In this document: piece by piece, positions 12,001 through 19,205 of the stretch
Numbering within the stretch: the stretch's first letter is position 1
How the letters are laid out: every line of letters starts with the position of its first letter
Assembly: GCA_000818945.1 (NCBI GenBank)
Contig: KN805375.1
Coordinates: 587,444-651,443, forward strand
DNA from: Schizochytrium sp. CCTCC M209059
Taxonomy: Eukaryota > Sar > Bigyra > Thraustochytrida > Thraustochytriidae
DNA length: 64,000 nucleotides
Reading direction: 5' to 3'
Translations under genes and position numbers: made by a program
Notes under the pieces: model-generated
Told to the model about the DNA's origin: nothing
The model's input: the letters and a program-made list of their open reading frames with translations, nothing else
Database searches by the model: none

Positions 12001-13706
12001 GCAACGCAGCACGTCTGGAGCTCTTTCACCGAATGTTTGCGTCACTGACGCTGGAGCATGATTGTGAGCTCGTCCGTCTGGTGAACGCGGTGTGCTCGAA
12101 ACGGGGCGAGGATCCGCTTACGCTGTCGCCGAACGACCTCGAGCCAACGCAGGAGGAGCTGATGCACTACAAAATCCTCGAGGGCGTTCCGCTTTTAACG
12201 TTGCAACTGCGGTTTCTGCTGCTGCGCAACTTTAATCGAAGGCTTGCCCACGTGCTGCCGTTGGTTGACTTGAGTTGTGCGGCGCACGAGTCGGCGCTAG
12301 CAGCGTCGTTACGAAACGTGCGAGGTGTGGTCATGAGCTCTGTGAAGAAGGCGCTCTTTGAGCGTGTCCTGACAGACTCGCACTCTGGTGACGACCATTG
12401 GATGCAGCAGAACAAGGTGCCTACTGTGACACTGGACCGAAACAAGGCAGCGCAATTCCTCAAGTCGGGTCGGGTGGACCTCAAGGGTACGCGAACCGTG
12501 TTCGGGCAACTTTTTTCTCAGTTGCATGGAAATGGTTCAGAGGAGAAGTCGGAGCGGAACCCTTTGCTGGCGCCGACGCCAGCCGTTCAAGACGCGAGCT
12601 TGCTGCGTAACTCGCACCGCGCGTGGTACACCATTCTTGCCGGAGAGCGCGCCGATGACTACGGCGGGCCGTACCGCGACGTCTTCAACCAGGCATGCCA
12701 GGAGCTGCTGACGCCGGCGCTGCCGTTGTTTGTGCCGTGCCCGAATCAAGTTGCAAACGAGGGCGAGTGCCGAGGCAAATGGCTTCCGGCTGCATCAGCC
12801 ACGAGCCATGTGGCGCTGCGCATGTTCGAGTTTGTGGGCAAGCTCATGGGGATTGCAATGCGAACCAAGAACCCCTTTGTGCTCGACATGCCAGGATTTG
12901 TGTGGAAACAGCTTTGCAGCGACAGTGTAACGCTCGAGGATGTGCGTGCGTTCGATCTCGGATTTTACAAACTTGTCAAGGCAGTGCGCGAAGTCGAGGA
13001 CGAGGAGGAGATGAGCCGCCTGGATCTCAAGTTCACCATGAAGGGCTCTGATGGACGGGTGGTGGAGCTCGTTCCGGGTGGTAACGCAACACCTGTAACG
13101 CTGAAACGTCGGAGCGACTTTGAGCGCGCGCTCTTGCGTGCAAGGCTGCACGAGCTGGACCGTCCGTGCGCCGCGATCGCCCGCGGGCTGGCAACACAAG
13201 TTCCTCGCAATTTACTGAGCATTTTTGCAGCGCAGGAACTCGAGCTGATGGTGTGCGGACCTCCGGAGGTCGATATTGACATTCTGAAAGCCAACAGCAT
13301 TTACGGAGATGGCGTAACGGAGGCGACGCCATCCATTCAGCTGTTTTGGCAGGTTTTGCATGAGTTTTCGCAGGAGGATCGTCAGCGGTATTTGCGTTTT
13401 GTGTGGGGACGCTCGCGGCTGCCCTCATCTTCGCAAGACTGGGATCGCAAGCACAAGATTTCCAAGTTGTCGGTGCGCGGATCGACACCTGCAGACCAGA
13501 TGCTCCCTACTGCGCACACGTGTTTCTTCTCGCTTGATCTCCCCATGTACACTAGCAAGGAGAAGTGTGCCGAGAAGCTCTTGTACGCTGTGACGCATTG
13601 CATTGCCATCGATATGGACGAGACCACCGTTGCTCGGAATGCAGCTGACATTCAGTCTTCAGGACACAATCGGCTCGATGACGATGACGATGATGACGAC
13701 CTTTGA
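3..13706 (+). CDS. Giant HERC-type HECT E3 ubiquitin ligase, 5' partial
   Basis: This is the C-terminal part of a very large ubiquitin ligase. The frame is open to the window edge with no upstream stop, so the true start lies outside; the first internal ATG is at 87 and gives 4539 residues. Counting from that Met, I see a SPRY-like segment (about 220-320), RCC1 repeats with GQLGLG-type motifs (about 512-985), a RanBP2-type zinc finger (WTCKICQYRNP, about 1521-1546), a LamG/ConA-like stretch (about 1707-1866), two UBA-like helices (about 1889-1972), an SH3 domain (about 2345-2400), a PDZ-like domain (about 3158-3233), a second SPRY (about 3429-3558), a third UBA (about 3763-3797) and a C-terminal HECT domain (about 4123-4534). 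The HECT catalytic cysteine is near residue 4479 in LPTAHTCFF. The protein ends in an acidic Asp tract. HERC proteins pass ubiquitin from E2 to substrate through this cysteine. The substrate is unknown. Confidence 0.93.
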   Translation, partial: GAEKVWEALRAVYAAIVIFDEDNTKTEAMQTAMKVLRWINQTKQALHDVDYNMLGEHVVARVSFLLEMKLISDHSLFQFVQQFAPEQLERYYSVLEQQKASFEQEVVGLQVFCRLLGSLEQSCDLRRHVIFAFVEFAREAKVTTVTRSLVADAIRAMIRTRNLTGDRNPALTTAILDACVATGQLGHLEMVQWIIECVSLEAAAASVHGLPPIVEPMLGRDAQSLLRLPSPEGLPQSLGMQWSREHKHSGLRLSKNGLCFHLPVESTADACQTAATIRLSHGLYAGKYYFELACTPGQTCPESALLYAIGLVPLDFCEWDSFSSILCATLSHEQRIGLFVDMDTALCMVFRHSDHFYNHATSELILDRDRLISKSKIRSKVRPLCPAVSVLSAGTTSLLKHVIVESEEVRFSMNNDVKAPMLLRTVHSSAALSAAAEGGEVASASGGPPPLLAAVASSGTEDLPRAEVLHRRSASQSQQLLGGRSGQSRSRQGEQQQEEEDSGPVSSNPEQNADDDVVQEKPRLKFAGPLNPKLGEETELLVCGQNTYGELGVGDTKPHKDIMSSEVIKHLFPVQVVAGNEVTGVLTTQGEVYVWGYNKNGACSKPPFSSQTTGAASTMPGTPSYGIPPPDETGSLWLGRGAGSLRNMGHSNRSAATNVMGGSGGPGAAGFASTSEPLSGAVQGVMSAPQPGAAASSISRQNESSRVSLPRRIAIPSFVTRLCCSNGSEHILAITSSGHLYGWGFNQYGQLGLGHKYEKIYAPCRVEGALRDKRVTLAATSYSHSLILTSDGTMYAFGLNTRGQLGIGSTADMWTLPQRLNHLADLGRASSMACGVEHSAVVMEDGSLYTFGRNDYGQLGIDDPTKHLSALPIQVEDGLSKLRSLHCEAVACGYYFTVVIADGTLHAFGINDFGQLGLGHNYEVFAPVPVLWDSGDDRFVSVTCGTGHSLAATTYGRIIAWGRNKDGGLGNGSTVDLPFPVEICNRGEFSLSLRDQRPLHLAAGFHHTCILVGQRQKSSGVATAASESAQADFGPTTTRVGLGVASGMNALWHGRASRAAALTLRHVLRMEGLIPDAGIQCALDWLLRLVRATAGELSVLRRHRRKATPTLVASMHTGSTPVEERRDEAITSWIKHLRASRVPSQTLYMNFVLQLLLDVIKQSAVARDFVTRHRRWAVDTLFGIAFTVGAPVRSGLAFDILSYLLPFVPIQRVSPAFSLRQLLLFIGQGQDMAISAQLVALLRSLMQFKQNGWNMCINRALLHSLAMQIPRLPEDVEDLSVFEDNRERVWTMMGALQVLGASEEVLHNGASVSVAASEVDGQFGFLDWYRPMGGSPEIARVSLFQSGTKSTLVVQKHSELIPRPKIEVPVDSLLRPERLLALLVALVQQTVNLAGGSPTLENLRAACLHEIAKARASQVVDLLLRDNPKMVQLFVSNGHLQAVTSLLAAPRGRFDDVPLRTLHARFLQLELHRRKLDEGDVPPVPGIPHDADASVRDDNLVAGSASAATTMSSRDQTQSMANKSAASSERSDSDSVHTETIVGGAAQTWTCKICQYRNPVASRMCDMCFARMSHNSTMAQKGLGLDVRTSHGPKPSAASSGALAKEEVPEDTDPAMDANTDIPATPLMLSRNLSSASMRGAPDAVVSAEADKLACNWNFEGGLLPENKRARVRLIREREKKSTETPNEDDTSSGEGEGATGASSQTTSGAKVRDAPDMVGETQGDGDFFHVPRDCYLLFEHSFGGNGSEGVVYLNQYSLILDVRVPEKSMATSDFMALLQTNLNNDSLADWYIKSNGSIGCIEYSKAGMIKPGVWTRVVMTANLTQGEICFYVNGSREVVLQHQGPSQQILILEDDRWAIDSSFCIFRDMDQTKDAPAMDIARLQLRSYVMSPSEVANVGAYSAQDGIPMPDPLKLAERLSSDLKLPTAWCVRALEATEYQLPRARNWLRANEQALIARTVAEARMLTALGYSRKMCAHAICTTSSLSDAIHWLLENEDVSEHDLSSTRIINECCKDDADGMTNADILAINLAEDDQDAHNRTYEIYTSTSAQVAVSTGVGTPGVGDSSQSLDQRGADAGGGLAQDPRKNRNSNRLSLPPLGCGVRQVNAEIWETARQLFVSHARQATVSILENSLMVQSEATGSVNAVDSLRGSSAARANLVEDMQEKLLAMDGSGRNFLRNYIRAFPDSIRKDIRSGTISQEVDRGDPIQVLRRKLLLVFGEEVARASGPPFGSGKAIFADDEVEWSTALAAWMNVGQSLGRAGPKLVNSLHDLKPGMRVWWIGDQDSSAEEHGRLIHDGIVQQVGLRGQGTSPASTVESAAQSAPSAANSSQVSAADGDAKVGEAEEKQTSASSQDQGRLASHPDEFQQLARVLFDFEPQRPGDLSIKKDDTVVVLGATKSGWGRAKDLKTGAVGLIPLNYVDAIGGQDAEAIARQQQQSQSQSHLQSQAKTQTQTASHSVHNGESSAQLGNDGKEGEEVSIVEYEAVVAEEGTSGEQLRRFARAGDLLLEAPPSSSSDERIVKALRIRAEEEMWRGSVLRSLAEDVLHELVLLARGPWQFLPGGLQAGPSYTLTTIWDDKKTRVEEQTEPLTKRKKNVTVERGPTVRIWRPFADAGFSILGDVATAANGPSDTDAPPPVTVVSDDDGMGGKTMTANGLPLLVAPARFRLIWQNIDTQDDAPVSLWQPVAPEGYVALGCVAVRGHSQREPDPKREDLQQLRCVHRSCVQLSTLQHGLWSYRPEKLNKQGGPDSLRSGGDSHRAGDASGIGNSNRGASSARDGEHDDSSSRRRTLRGSIASGTGSASGSSIPGSLLPGKRSNTSSSDADTSRGSGRVGIAQRPVGVSIWEIDNSSRTFVPVLAKEDQGLFLRHAGENPTGGARALRSNGSSDSVLSEGSAASAAKGRSREKSKLMSLSRVDAATIEARLCMESKKKSSEEETNNHMLHGLELTTKFSVANMTSSAAGTGPGQVPRRSQPAVVKMEEELRPYHLGLASTTNSNHGSSELLLWILQLFSEFDSNEKNGMGAWSRRVFSPQLVHALLRFSRTATPTVRIKAIRMLAMVIRRTPADSLRGKLGKELLELRVQMESLYKRQAQKPKDGLMDEMPLFSSLLCALAEVFVSVSLTQRKLEQGPMPSSAGFLPSSRDRTKGMLDAPGKGKVEGPAGEIAESGEQSVPKAKPKYFTVEFDASLGIEILSNKDILLVHHVKENGAAQSFGVEPGDIFWELKGRRISEFDRHEMWSTIKQTRPLRVTFLRDSSVKSAATRDASLERTLSSSSDSSKANGLGLDASSSSHRRDLADDPLASKENWFQQLSELAAIMDALVHRDRVRMPSEFLMAEDTFLKLVMSSNTAIVESTHPFSSKRIKGEVTLPGAEALVVRFDRRCSTAFGKTLVLTCDAQMPNKQVRHNLHVEAMQGCFGGSLVHVPSSTMHYEFPVPQTMDWSFYRTPDFKAPEIRVTNQGRTATLRKDKMWQTVFTTTGFSSGVNSWEVRVDRTGPSANIFFGVAMKSAKVANYLGSDDKGWGWIGCMACWHGGRKVRHRFGKRLKVGDIVRVTLDIPRRCMSLAVNGDDWGVAFNRLPLPSTILQQGNELVPTFSFYNKDDQITLLSGSNPMDLETASILHQLRSSFEQQHATARIVSRQNANASGASDSSSTSSSRRSSRRGSSRSRTTTTTTSSSQVNSSRRSSSSRPRVSRRRRWGDADTEQGAGGFHLSTSESETSRLQGRGLSSEQQQDDGQEGESHQWQQGGDGATGATSTATTTAATSATSATTTSSSSSSEDQAVVLSALGYPVEWCVQALNATNQDMNRAAEYLITHSDRMAEESKQEAERRAAEAVEQVLAEEEGWLHHVNNILDLDQVGDQSIAGVGSEDDEDGASATAAAAVAALQSAASNRIVQREYTISSAGVNEEEGQSLGSLGSGSSAQESGGGGLTSSLPSTSSVSSSLSSSRRTFGESKKRGSMSTAKEWGYRMTISPLYSRETTKRIATEPRNAARLELFHRMFASLTLEHDCELVRLVNAVCSKRGEDPLTLSPNDLEPTQEELMHYKILEGVPLLTLQLRFLLLRNFNRRLAHVLPLVDLSCAAHESALAASLRNVRGVVMSSVKKALFERVLTDSHSGDDHWMQQNKVPTVTLDRNKAAQFLKSGRVDLKGTRTVFGQLFSQLHGNGSEEKSERNPLLAPTPAVQDASLLRNSHRAWYTILAGERADDYGGPYRDVFNQACQELLTPALPLFVPCPNQVANEGECRGKWLPAASATSHVALRMFEFVGKLMGIAMRTKNPFVLDMPGFVWKQLCSDSVTLEDVRAFDLGFYKLVKAVREVEDEEEMSRLDLKFTMKGSDGRVVELVPGGNATPVTLKRRSDFERALLRARLHELDRPCAAIARGLATQVPRNLLSIFAAQELELMVCGPPEVDIDILKANSIYGDGVTEATPSIQLFWQVLHEFSQEDRQRYLRFVWGRSRLPSSSQDWDRKHKISKLSVRGSTPADQMLPTAHTCFFSLDLPMYTSKEKCAEKLLYAVTHCIAIDMDETTVARNAADIQSSGHNRLDDDDDDDDL

Positions 13707-15015
13707 GCAAGCAATGTATTCGTAAAGTTTAACCCGTAAATGGTTATTTTTCTATCAAGACGAGACGACGGATTTCAAGATCTTAACGCGCTGGATTGGC
13801 GCGAGACTCTGTTGTTGCTTTCTGACAATGACCATCATGGTGGAATAATCAATGATTAAATGGTGCGGGAACGGCTTGACAATTAATCATGTAAACAAAA
13901 ATAATAAATTGTGGGTTCTCCATAGCATGAAAGGCGACGAGAGTTTCTCGACATGTGGTTGAAGGCGGCGTGCGCAACAATCACTGTTGGGGGAATGTGC
14001 GGCCTGACAACGGAGAGAAGATCCGAGCCGCACCAAGGACATCGACAGCGAGAGTGATAGCAACGGCGACAGCGGCGGCGATGAGTGTGACGGGAACGCC
14101 CTGCGACATCTTAAGAACAAGGCTTTCCATGAACACCGGTAGCCTTACGAGGCCTTGTGATCTCTGAGGTCATTCACATTGGGACATGTTCTATGACCTC
14201 AGGTCGAGCTAGTATGATCAAAACACGCAATGTCGGCCACGCATTGTCCACACCCGAGGGTACGAGCATCGTGCAAAGTTCGGATCGAGACACAGTCCGG
14301 CAAAGCGTACATGGGCTGCTCGACGAACTTCATCGCATTGGTGCTACGCATGGTGACATGGGCATTCGCGATGTCAGCATTGCGGGTCTGGCTCGTTGAT
14401 GTTGAGTCCACCTCCTTTGTAGATACGCTGCGCAAGCTCGAATGATAGGTTTTCGATAGGGACTACCACTAACGCTTTCCGGCGCCAAGCAGTGACTTTC
14501 CCGCCTCTTCTATTGACAGGGATGCTGCAAGCATGGAATGTACCACCCAAGGCCACAAAAGGTCCTGGACGCGGCGGTTGGCACCTCGCACTCCGTTACG
14601 AGGCATCAGCAAGAACTGCACGAGCAATGCAGAAAGTGAAACTGCACGCAAACGATGACTAGGCCTCGCTGCGCTTGAAGTAGGCGTCTTGAAACGAGAT
14701 GAGAAGATTTAAAATGAATATACACGTGACCTGTCTAGCTAGCTGCAAGCAGGAGGTGCTGATCTCTGATGTTCCTCTTGCAATGAGCAGGCTTTCGATG
14801 TGCGCGCAAGAGTGGTGTTCGACTTTTCCCCATGTGAGCGGACGCAATGCATAGCGGTAGGAAGGGAAAATGGCACGAGTAACAAGCTCACAATTGGTTT
14901 CGTCATACATTTTTTCATCGGAGAGTTCTATCAAAACATCATGTGTCTGTCCCTAAGTCTTCTCGACGCGCATGATTTGCTGACGTTGCAAACTTGTTGC
15001 TGCCTGTATGCGGAT
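13707..15015. other. Intergenic region, no supported gene
   Basis: About 1.3 kb lies between the convergent ends of the HECT ligase gene and the first Old Yellow Enzyme gene. Base composition is lower in GC than the flanking genes and there are stops in all frames. A short open stretch on the minus strand at 14374-14556 has protein-like composition but no family I recognise. I see nothing firm here. Confidence 0.6.
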
Positions 15016-16224
15016 TTACTCTTCATTTTTGTGTGCAATTTCGCCCTCGTGGTTGGGGTAGTCGGAGTAGCCCTCCTTGACATTGTTGCCCCACCATTGT
15101 TTCTGTCCCGGGGTAGGTGCGAGTTCCCATCCGTTGCGGAAGCGATCGACGAGGTCGGGATTTGCGATAAAGGGGCGGCCGAAGGCCACAGCCTGCTCAA
15201 CGAGCGGGGACTCGCCATTTGCAACCTTGATAAGCAAATCGGCAGATTCGTGGGTGTAGCCGGCGTTGCACACCAGAATGGTGGCAATGCCCTCGTCCTT
15301 TTGCGTCTCGCGAATAATTTCTCGGCCCAAGGTGGCCGTGAAGGGATCGCACTTTTCGTGAAAGCCCCAGTCGAGGCCGTCCATAAGGTGGATCATGCCG
15401 ATGCGCTTGCCAGCAAGATGCTTGAAGGCCTCCTTGAAGGTCTCCAGGTTGTCTTCACTGCCCATCTCGGCAAAGGCACCGTTCGGGGAGAGGCGCACAC
15501 TGATGCGTTCCTTGGGGAAGACCGTGAGGACCTCGTCGAGGACCTCGCGCAGGAAGCGCAGGCGGTTCTCGATGGAGCCGCCATAGTCGTCGGTGCGCTC
15601 GTTCGTGCACGACTGGATGAATTGGTCAATGAGGTAGCCATTTGCGGCGTGGATCTCGACGCCGTCAAAACCGGCCTCCTTGGCGTTGCGAGCAGCCTTG
15701 CCGTAGTCCTTGACGACACCGGCGATCTCCTCCTTGGTGAGCGCGTGCGGTGTCTCGGCTTCCTTGCGTTCGTGGTTCTTGGCGGGAATGGGCGCGGACA
15801 TGGGCTTCTCGCTGGCGCTGACGGGTGTCTCCTTCATGACATCCGAATGGCCCTGGCGGCCCATGTGCCAGAGCTGGAGGTAGAAGCTGGTCCCGCTCAG
15901 CTTGGTGCGCTTGACGATGGGCTTCCAGGCCTCCACCTGCTCATCGGACCAGATGCCTGGAGCGCACCACCAGCCGAGGCCCTGCTGCGAGATGCCTGTC
16001 GCCTCGGCAAAGATGAGTCCAGCGGTGGAGCGCTGCGAGTAGTAGTCGGCCATGAAGTCCTGGGGAACGTGGTTCTCGGTTGAGCGTCCGCGGGTCATGG
16101 GGGCCATAAAGACGCGGTTCGTTGTGGTGATCTCGTTCTCAGAGCCCTCGGCGATCTTTACGGGCATGAGCAGCGGCGAGGTGTTCTTGCCGCTGTTCGT
16201 CATGTTCTGCGGTTCCGCGGACAT
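15016..16224 (-). CDS. Old Yellow Enzyme-type NADH:flavin oxidoreductase (copy 1)
   Basis: A 402-residue FMN-dependent ene-reductase of the Old Yellow Enzyme family, which uses NAD(P)H to reduce activated C=C bonds. The TIM-barrel hallmarks are present: N-terminal NRVFMAPMTRGRS, LQLWHMGRQ, and the substrate-binding pair His192/Asn195 in EIHAANGYLIDQF, followed by RTDDYGGSIENRLRF and the FMN-phosphate motif AVAFGRPFIANPDLV. Length matches the family. The start is placed at the Met of MSAEPQN. The frame stays open upstream to an ATG at 16710, but that extension is low-complexity and built partly from a CTG repeat. A paralog on the same strand lies 1.4 kb upstream of it. The true substrate is unknown; OPR or yeast OYE-like roles are both possible. 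Confidence 0.93.
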   Translation of the reverse strand: MSAEPQNMTNSGKNTSPLLMPVKIAEGSENEITTTNRVFMAPMTRGRSTENHVPQDFMADYYSQRSTAGLIFAEATGISQQGLGWWCAPGIWSDEQVEAWKPIVKRTKLSGTSFYLQLWHMGRQGHSDVMKETPVSASEKPMSAPIPAKNHERKEAETPHALTKEEIAGVVKDYGKAARNAKEAGFDGVEIHAANGYLIDQFIQSCTNERTDDYGGSIENRLRFLREVLDEVLTVFPKERISVRLSPNGAFAEMGSEDNLETFKEAFKHLAGKRIGMIHLMDGLDWGFHEKCDPFTATLGREIIRETQKDEGIATILVCNAGYTHESADLLIKVANGESPLVEQAVAFGRPFIANPDLVDRFRNGWELAPTPGQKQWWGNNVKEGYSDYPNHEGEIAHKNEE

Positions 16225-17590
16225 CTTTCTTGTCTCCTCTTGACTTGTTTCGACTACTCCCTTGTCTGTCTCGCTTGATGCTCGTCTACTTACGCTTCCG
16301 GGGGTGGTCCAGATCCGATTCAGGTTTTGCTGCCGACGCAGCGTCTGCTGCTGCCTGCAGCTGCTCCCGACCGTCAGCGAGGCCAGTGACTGTGAGCGTC
16401 TGCACGGCCCTGCATGACGCTGCACTGCACGGTTGCGTGCGTCAGATTCGTTCGATCCTGGCGGTCGCGACAGCGACCCGGAAGTCAGCGTGCGTGCCCA
16501 AGCTGCACGCACCGCACCTACCCACCGTGACTGTTCAGGCTGCTTTCGGCGCCGCTTGCAGCCCGAGGGTGACAGAGTAGTACAGGTTGAACGCTTGGTC
16601 CGGGCACGCCCGAAGGTTGACCCGCAATTCCTGCGGAGCTTGCTCGCCTGCGCTGCCGCCAGCAGCAGCAGCAGCAGCAGCGGCAGCAGCGGCAGCAGCA
16701 GCGTTAGCATTCGTGCAGCTTCCCGCGGCGGCGTCGGCCTCGGCGCGGAGTGCGGTGACCATAATGACGCCGCGATGAAGCCGTGCCCAGCCGCCAGCCC
16801 CGCCTCGCCGGCCAGGCCAGGCCGAACCCGCCGGCTGCCGCGCCGCGCTCAGCCTCGAGCGTTGGCGGCCAGCCCCGAGGCAAGCTTGCGAGCGAACGCG
16901 CGAGGAGCGGCGGCGCGGCTGCGAGCGAGCTGGGGCAGCCGCAGCTGCTGCGGCGGCGCTGCTGACGTCACCGGAACAGACGGCCCGGTCCCACCCACCG
17001 GCTCTGCGAGGAGGACCCGCGCGGCTTGGGAAGCAGCAGCAGCAGCAGCAGCAGCAGCGGTAACTGCGGCTGGGAGCGCCGGAGCTGGTGCGAAGACCGT
17101 CGACGAGCGGATTAGGCAGAACGGAAATCCGCACTTGCGTTTCGCAGACCGTGGCGAAGACGCCTGGCCTCGCGAAGCTGGTCTTTTAGCCACAAAATCT
17201 TCGAAGACGAGACGTCATCGCTTGTAAACGGGCCTCGTGGGGCGGTGGCGATAGGCGCTGATCTCGAGACAGAAAGTGCCAAGTCGCAATGGAGCAAAGG
17301 TAGACGTAAAGGCGCCAGATAAGGTACCAATGACTATGAGACCCAAATTTCAGGGCTCGCATCGACCTTTCGCAGAAGACTTGCCGTCACCTGCGAAATT
17401 CTATCTCAACACCATCATCTTGAAAAGACGAACGATTCGATTTGGTCAATGCAATGATCGCCACGCTCGGCAGTAGGGGTCGCTCCGGTGATGGACAAGA
17501 CGAGGTGATTTTTTCTTTGGTCTAAATGCTGACGCCTACGCATCACGGAGAATATGCGTAGGCCTACGTGCACATTGACTTTTTGGGATT
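16225..17590. repeat. Spacer between OYE paralogs, CAG-rich microsatellites
   Basis: This stretch holds the 5' flank of OYE copy 1 and the 3' flank of copy 2. It is very GC-rich and carries two CAG-type tracts, near 16664-16700 and 17032-17058. These open long artificial reading frames of Ala, Leu, Ser or Cys runs. I find no conserved protein in them. Confidence 0.65.
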
Positions 17591-18745
17591 CTATAACTTC
17601 GGATAGGTATTGTAGCCCTCCTCGCCGAGCTCGCCTTGCCACCAGTGTTCGTACGGAGCTTCAGGGGCAAGGTCGAGGTTGTTCTGGAAGCGGGCAACAA
17701 GGTCTGGGTTGCTTATATAGGGCCTGCCAAAGGCAACAGCCTGGTCAACATACGGACCCTCGTCCTCGAGACCCTCGCGAAGGAGGGCTTGGGCAGACTC
17801 CTTGGTGTAGCCGACATTGCAAACGAGCATGGAGGCAATGCCCTCATCTTGCTGGACGCGCCGAATGATTGCGCGAGCCATGCGCGCCGTGAAGGGCTCA
17901 GCCTTGTCGTGAAAGCCAAAGGTGAGACCATCCATAATGTGAATAATGCCGACGCGCTGGCGGGCGAGCATTTCGATGGCTGCTGAAAAAAGCTCGGGGT
18001 TCTCGGCGCTGCCCATCTCGCCCGCAATACCATTGGGGGCAAGACGGACGCTAACGCGCTCCTTGGGATAGACTTGGCACACGGCATCGACGACCTCGCG
18101 AAGGAAGCGCAGCCTGTTTTCAATGGATCCGCCATACTCGTCGGTTCGCTTGTTGCTCACGGTCTGCATAAACTGGTCCAAAAGGTATCCATTGGCCGCA
18201 TGGATCTCGATGCCGTCGAAACCCGCAGTCTGCGCATTATGTGCGGCCTGGACGAAATCTTGGACAGTTTGCTTGATTTCTTGTGCGCTGAGCGCGTGTG
18301 GAACCTCGGCAGGTTTCTTTTCATGATTGCGGGCCGTTACTGGCGCGACGAGAGGCTCCTCGCTTGCGCTCACGGGTCTCGTTCCCGTCACATCCGAGTG
18401 AACTTGGCGGCCCATGTGCCAAAGCTGGCTGTAAAGTACTACCTCGCTGTCTTGGGCCTTGACGCCTTGCACAATGGTCTTCCACGCTTGGATCATCTCG
18501 TCCCTGTAGATGCCCGGCGCACAGAACCAGCCGAGGCCCGTGGGATTGATTCCCGTGGCCTCGCAGAAGATGAGCCCTGCGCTTGCGCGGTCTCCATAGT
18601 ACTTGATGAAGCTATCCTTTTTCGGGAGGTGATCTTCGGTGGCGCGTCCGCGTGTCAAGGGAGCCATGAAGACGCGATTCCGCACCTTTAGCGCGTGCTC
18701 GCTGCCCTCCAGGCCAATCACTGCGGCCTCGAGAAGCTTGCTCAT
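17591..18745 (-). CDS. Old Yellow Enzyme-type NADH:flavin oxidoreductase (copy 2)
   Basis: A 384-residue paralog of the neighbouring OYE gene, on the same strand. It has the same landmarks: NRVFMAPLTRGRATEDH, SQLWHMGRQVHSD, the His182/Asn185 pair in EIHAANGYLLDQF, RTDEYGGSIENRLRFLREV, and AVAFGRPYISNPDLVARF for FMN phosphate binding. The two copies align through almost their whole length but differ at many residues, most in the N-terminal 50 and after the barrel core, so the duplication looks old. The start at MSKLLEA has no competing in-frame Met nearby. Substrate preference cannot be read from sequence. Different N-termini (MSAEPQNMTN versus MSKLLEAAV) may reflect different expression or partners. 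Confidence 0.93.
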   Translation of the reverse strand: MSKLLEAAVIGLEGSEHALKVRNRVFMAPLTRGRATEDHLPKKDSFIKYYGDRASAGLIFCEATGINPTGLGWFCAPGIYRDEMIQAWKTIVQGVKAQDSEVVLYSQLWHMGRQVHSDVTGTRPVSASEEPLVAPVTARNHEKKPAEVPHALSAQEIKQTVQDFVQAAHNAQTAGFDGIEIHAANGYLLDQFMQTVSNKRTDEYGGSIENRLRFLREVVDAVCQVYPKERVSVRLAPNGIAGEMGSAENPELFSAAIEMLARQRVGIIHIMDGLTFGFHDKAEPFTARMARAIIRRVQQDEGIASMLVCNVGYTKESAQALLREGLEDEGPYVDQAVAFGRPYISNPDLVARFQNNLDLAPEAPYEHWWQGELGEEGYNTYPKL

Positions 18746-18925
18746 GATGCCTTTTTCTCCTTCTCCTTCTCCTTCTCCTTCTTCGGGCTCTTGCTGTGGT
18801 GGTTCTCCAAAATGTATGCGTAGTACGTACTACCCCGTATACCGTGACGTACTCGGGACTTTTCGTTCGTTCTTGCAAGGGCGTGGCTAACGTTGTGGCT
18901 GGGCTCGTCCGCTGGGTGATCGCGG

Positions 18926-18960
<35 letters not shown>

Positions 18961-19205
18961 GTGCGCCATGCTGACGCGTGCGCCATCCTTTCGCCGAGGC
19001 TCCCATGCCTAGAACAGGCGGACGGGGACACGCGCGTTGACGGACTGAGGGAAATGCAAGCATTTGGGCCAGCCAGGCGGCGACTGACGGCGAGTGTAGA
19101 TTCAGGGTATCAAGAGACGAGGCAAAAAGAGAGGTGGCCACCATAAAGAGTGAAGGCAAAACAAAACAACGAAAAAAAATAAGGTTCCGAACAAACTACG
19201 GGCGC
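18746..19205. repeat. Upstream region of OYE copy 2 with CTG tract
   Basis: The spacer between OYE copy 2 and the eL22 3' end. It contains a (TTCTCC)-like pyrimidine run just upstream of the OYE start, a palindromic AGTACGTACT near 18821, and a (CTG)n tract at 18927-18960. No coding content is supported. Confidence 0.55.

Noticed and set aside
14157..14651. Short open frames on both strands in the 14 kb spacer
   Set aside because: 60-80 residues each with no recognisable motif or homologous copy in the window.
14800..16083. A 427-residue plus-strand open frame opposite OYE copy 1
   Set aside because: Antisense of a well-supported gene; no domain in this frame.
16433..17227. A 264-residue open frame with Ser and Ala runs between the OYE genes
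   Set aside because: Built from CAG repeats; composition only, no conserved motif.
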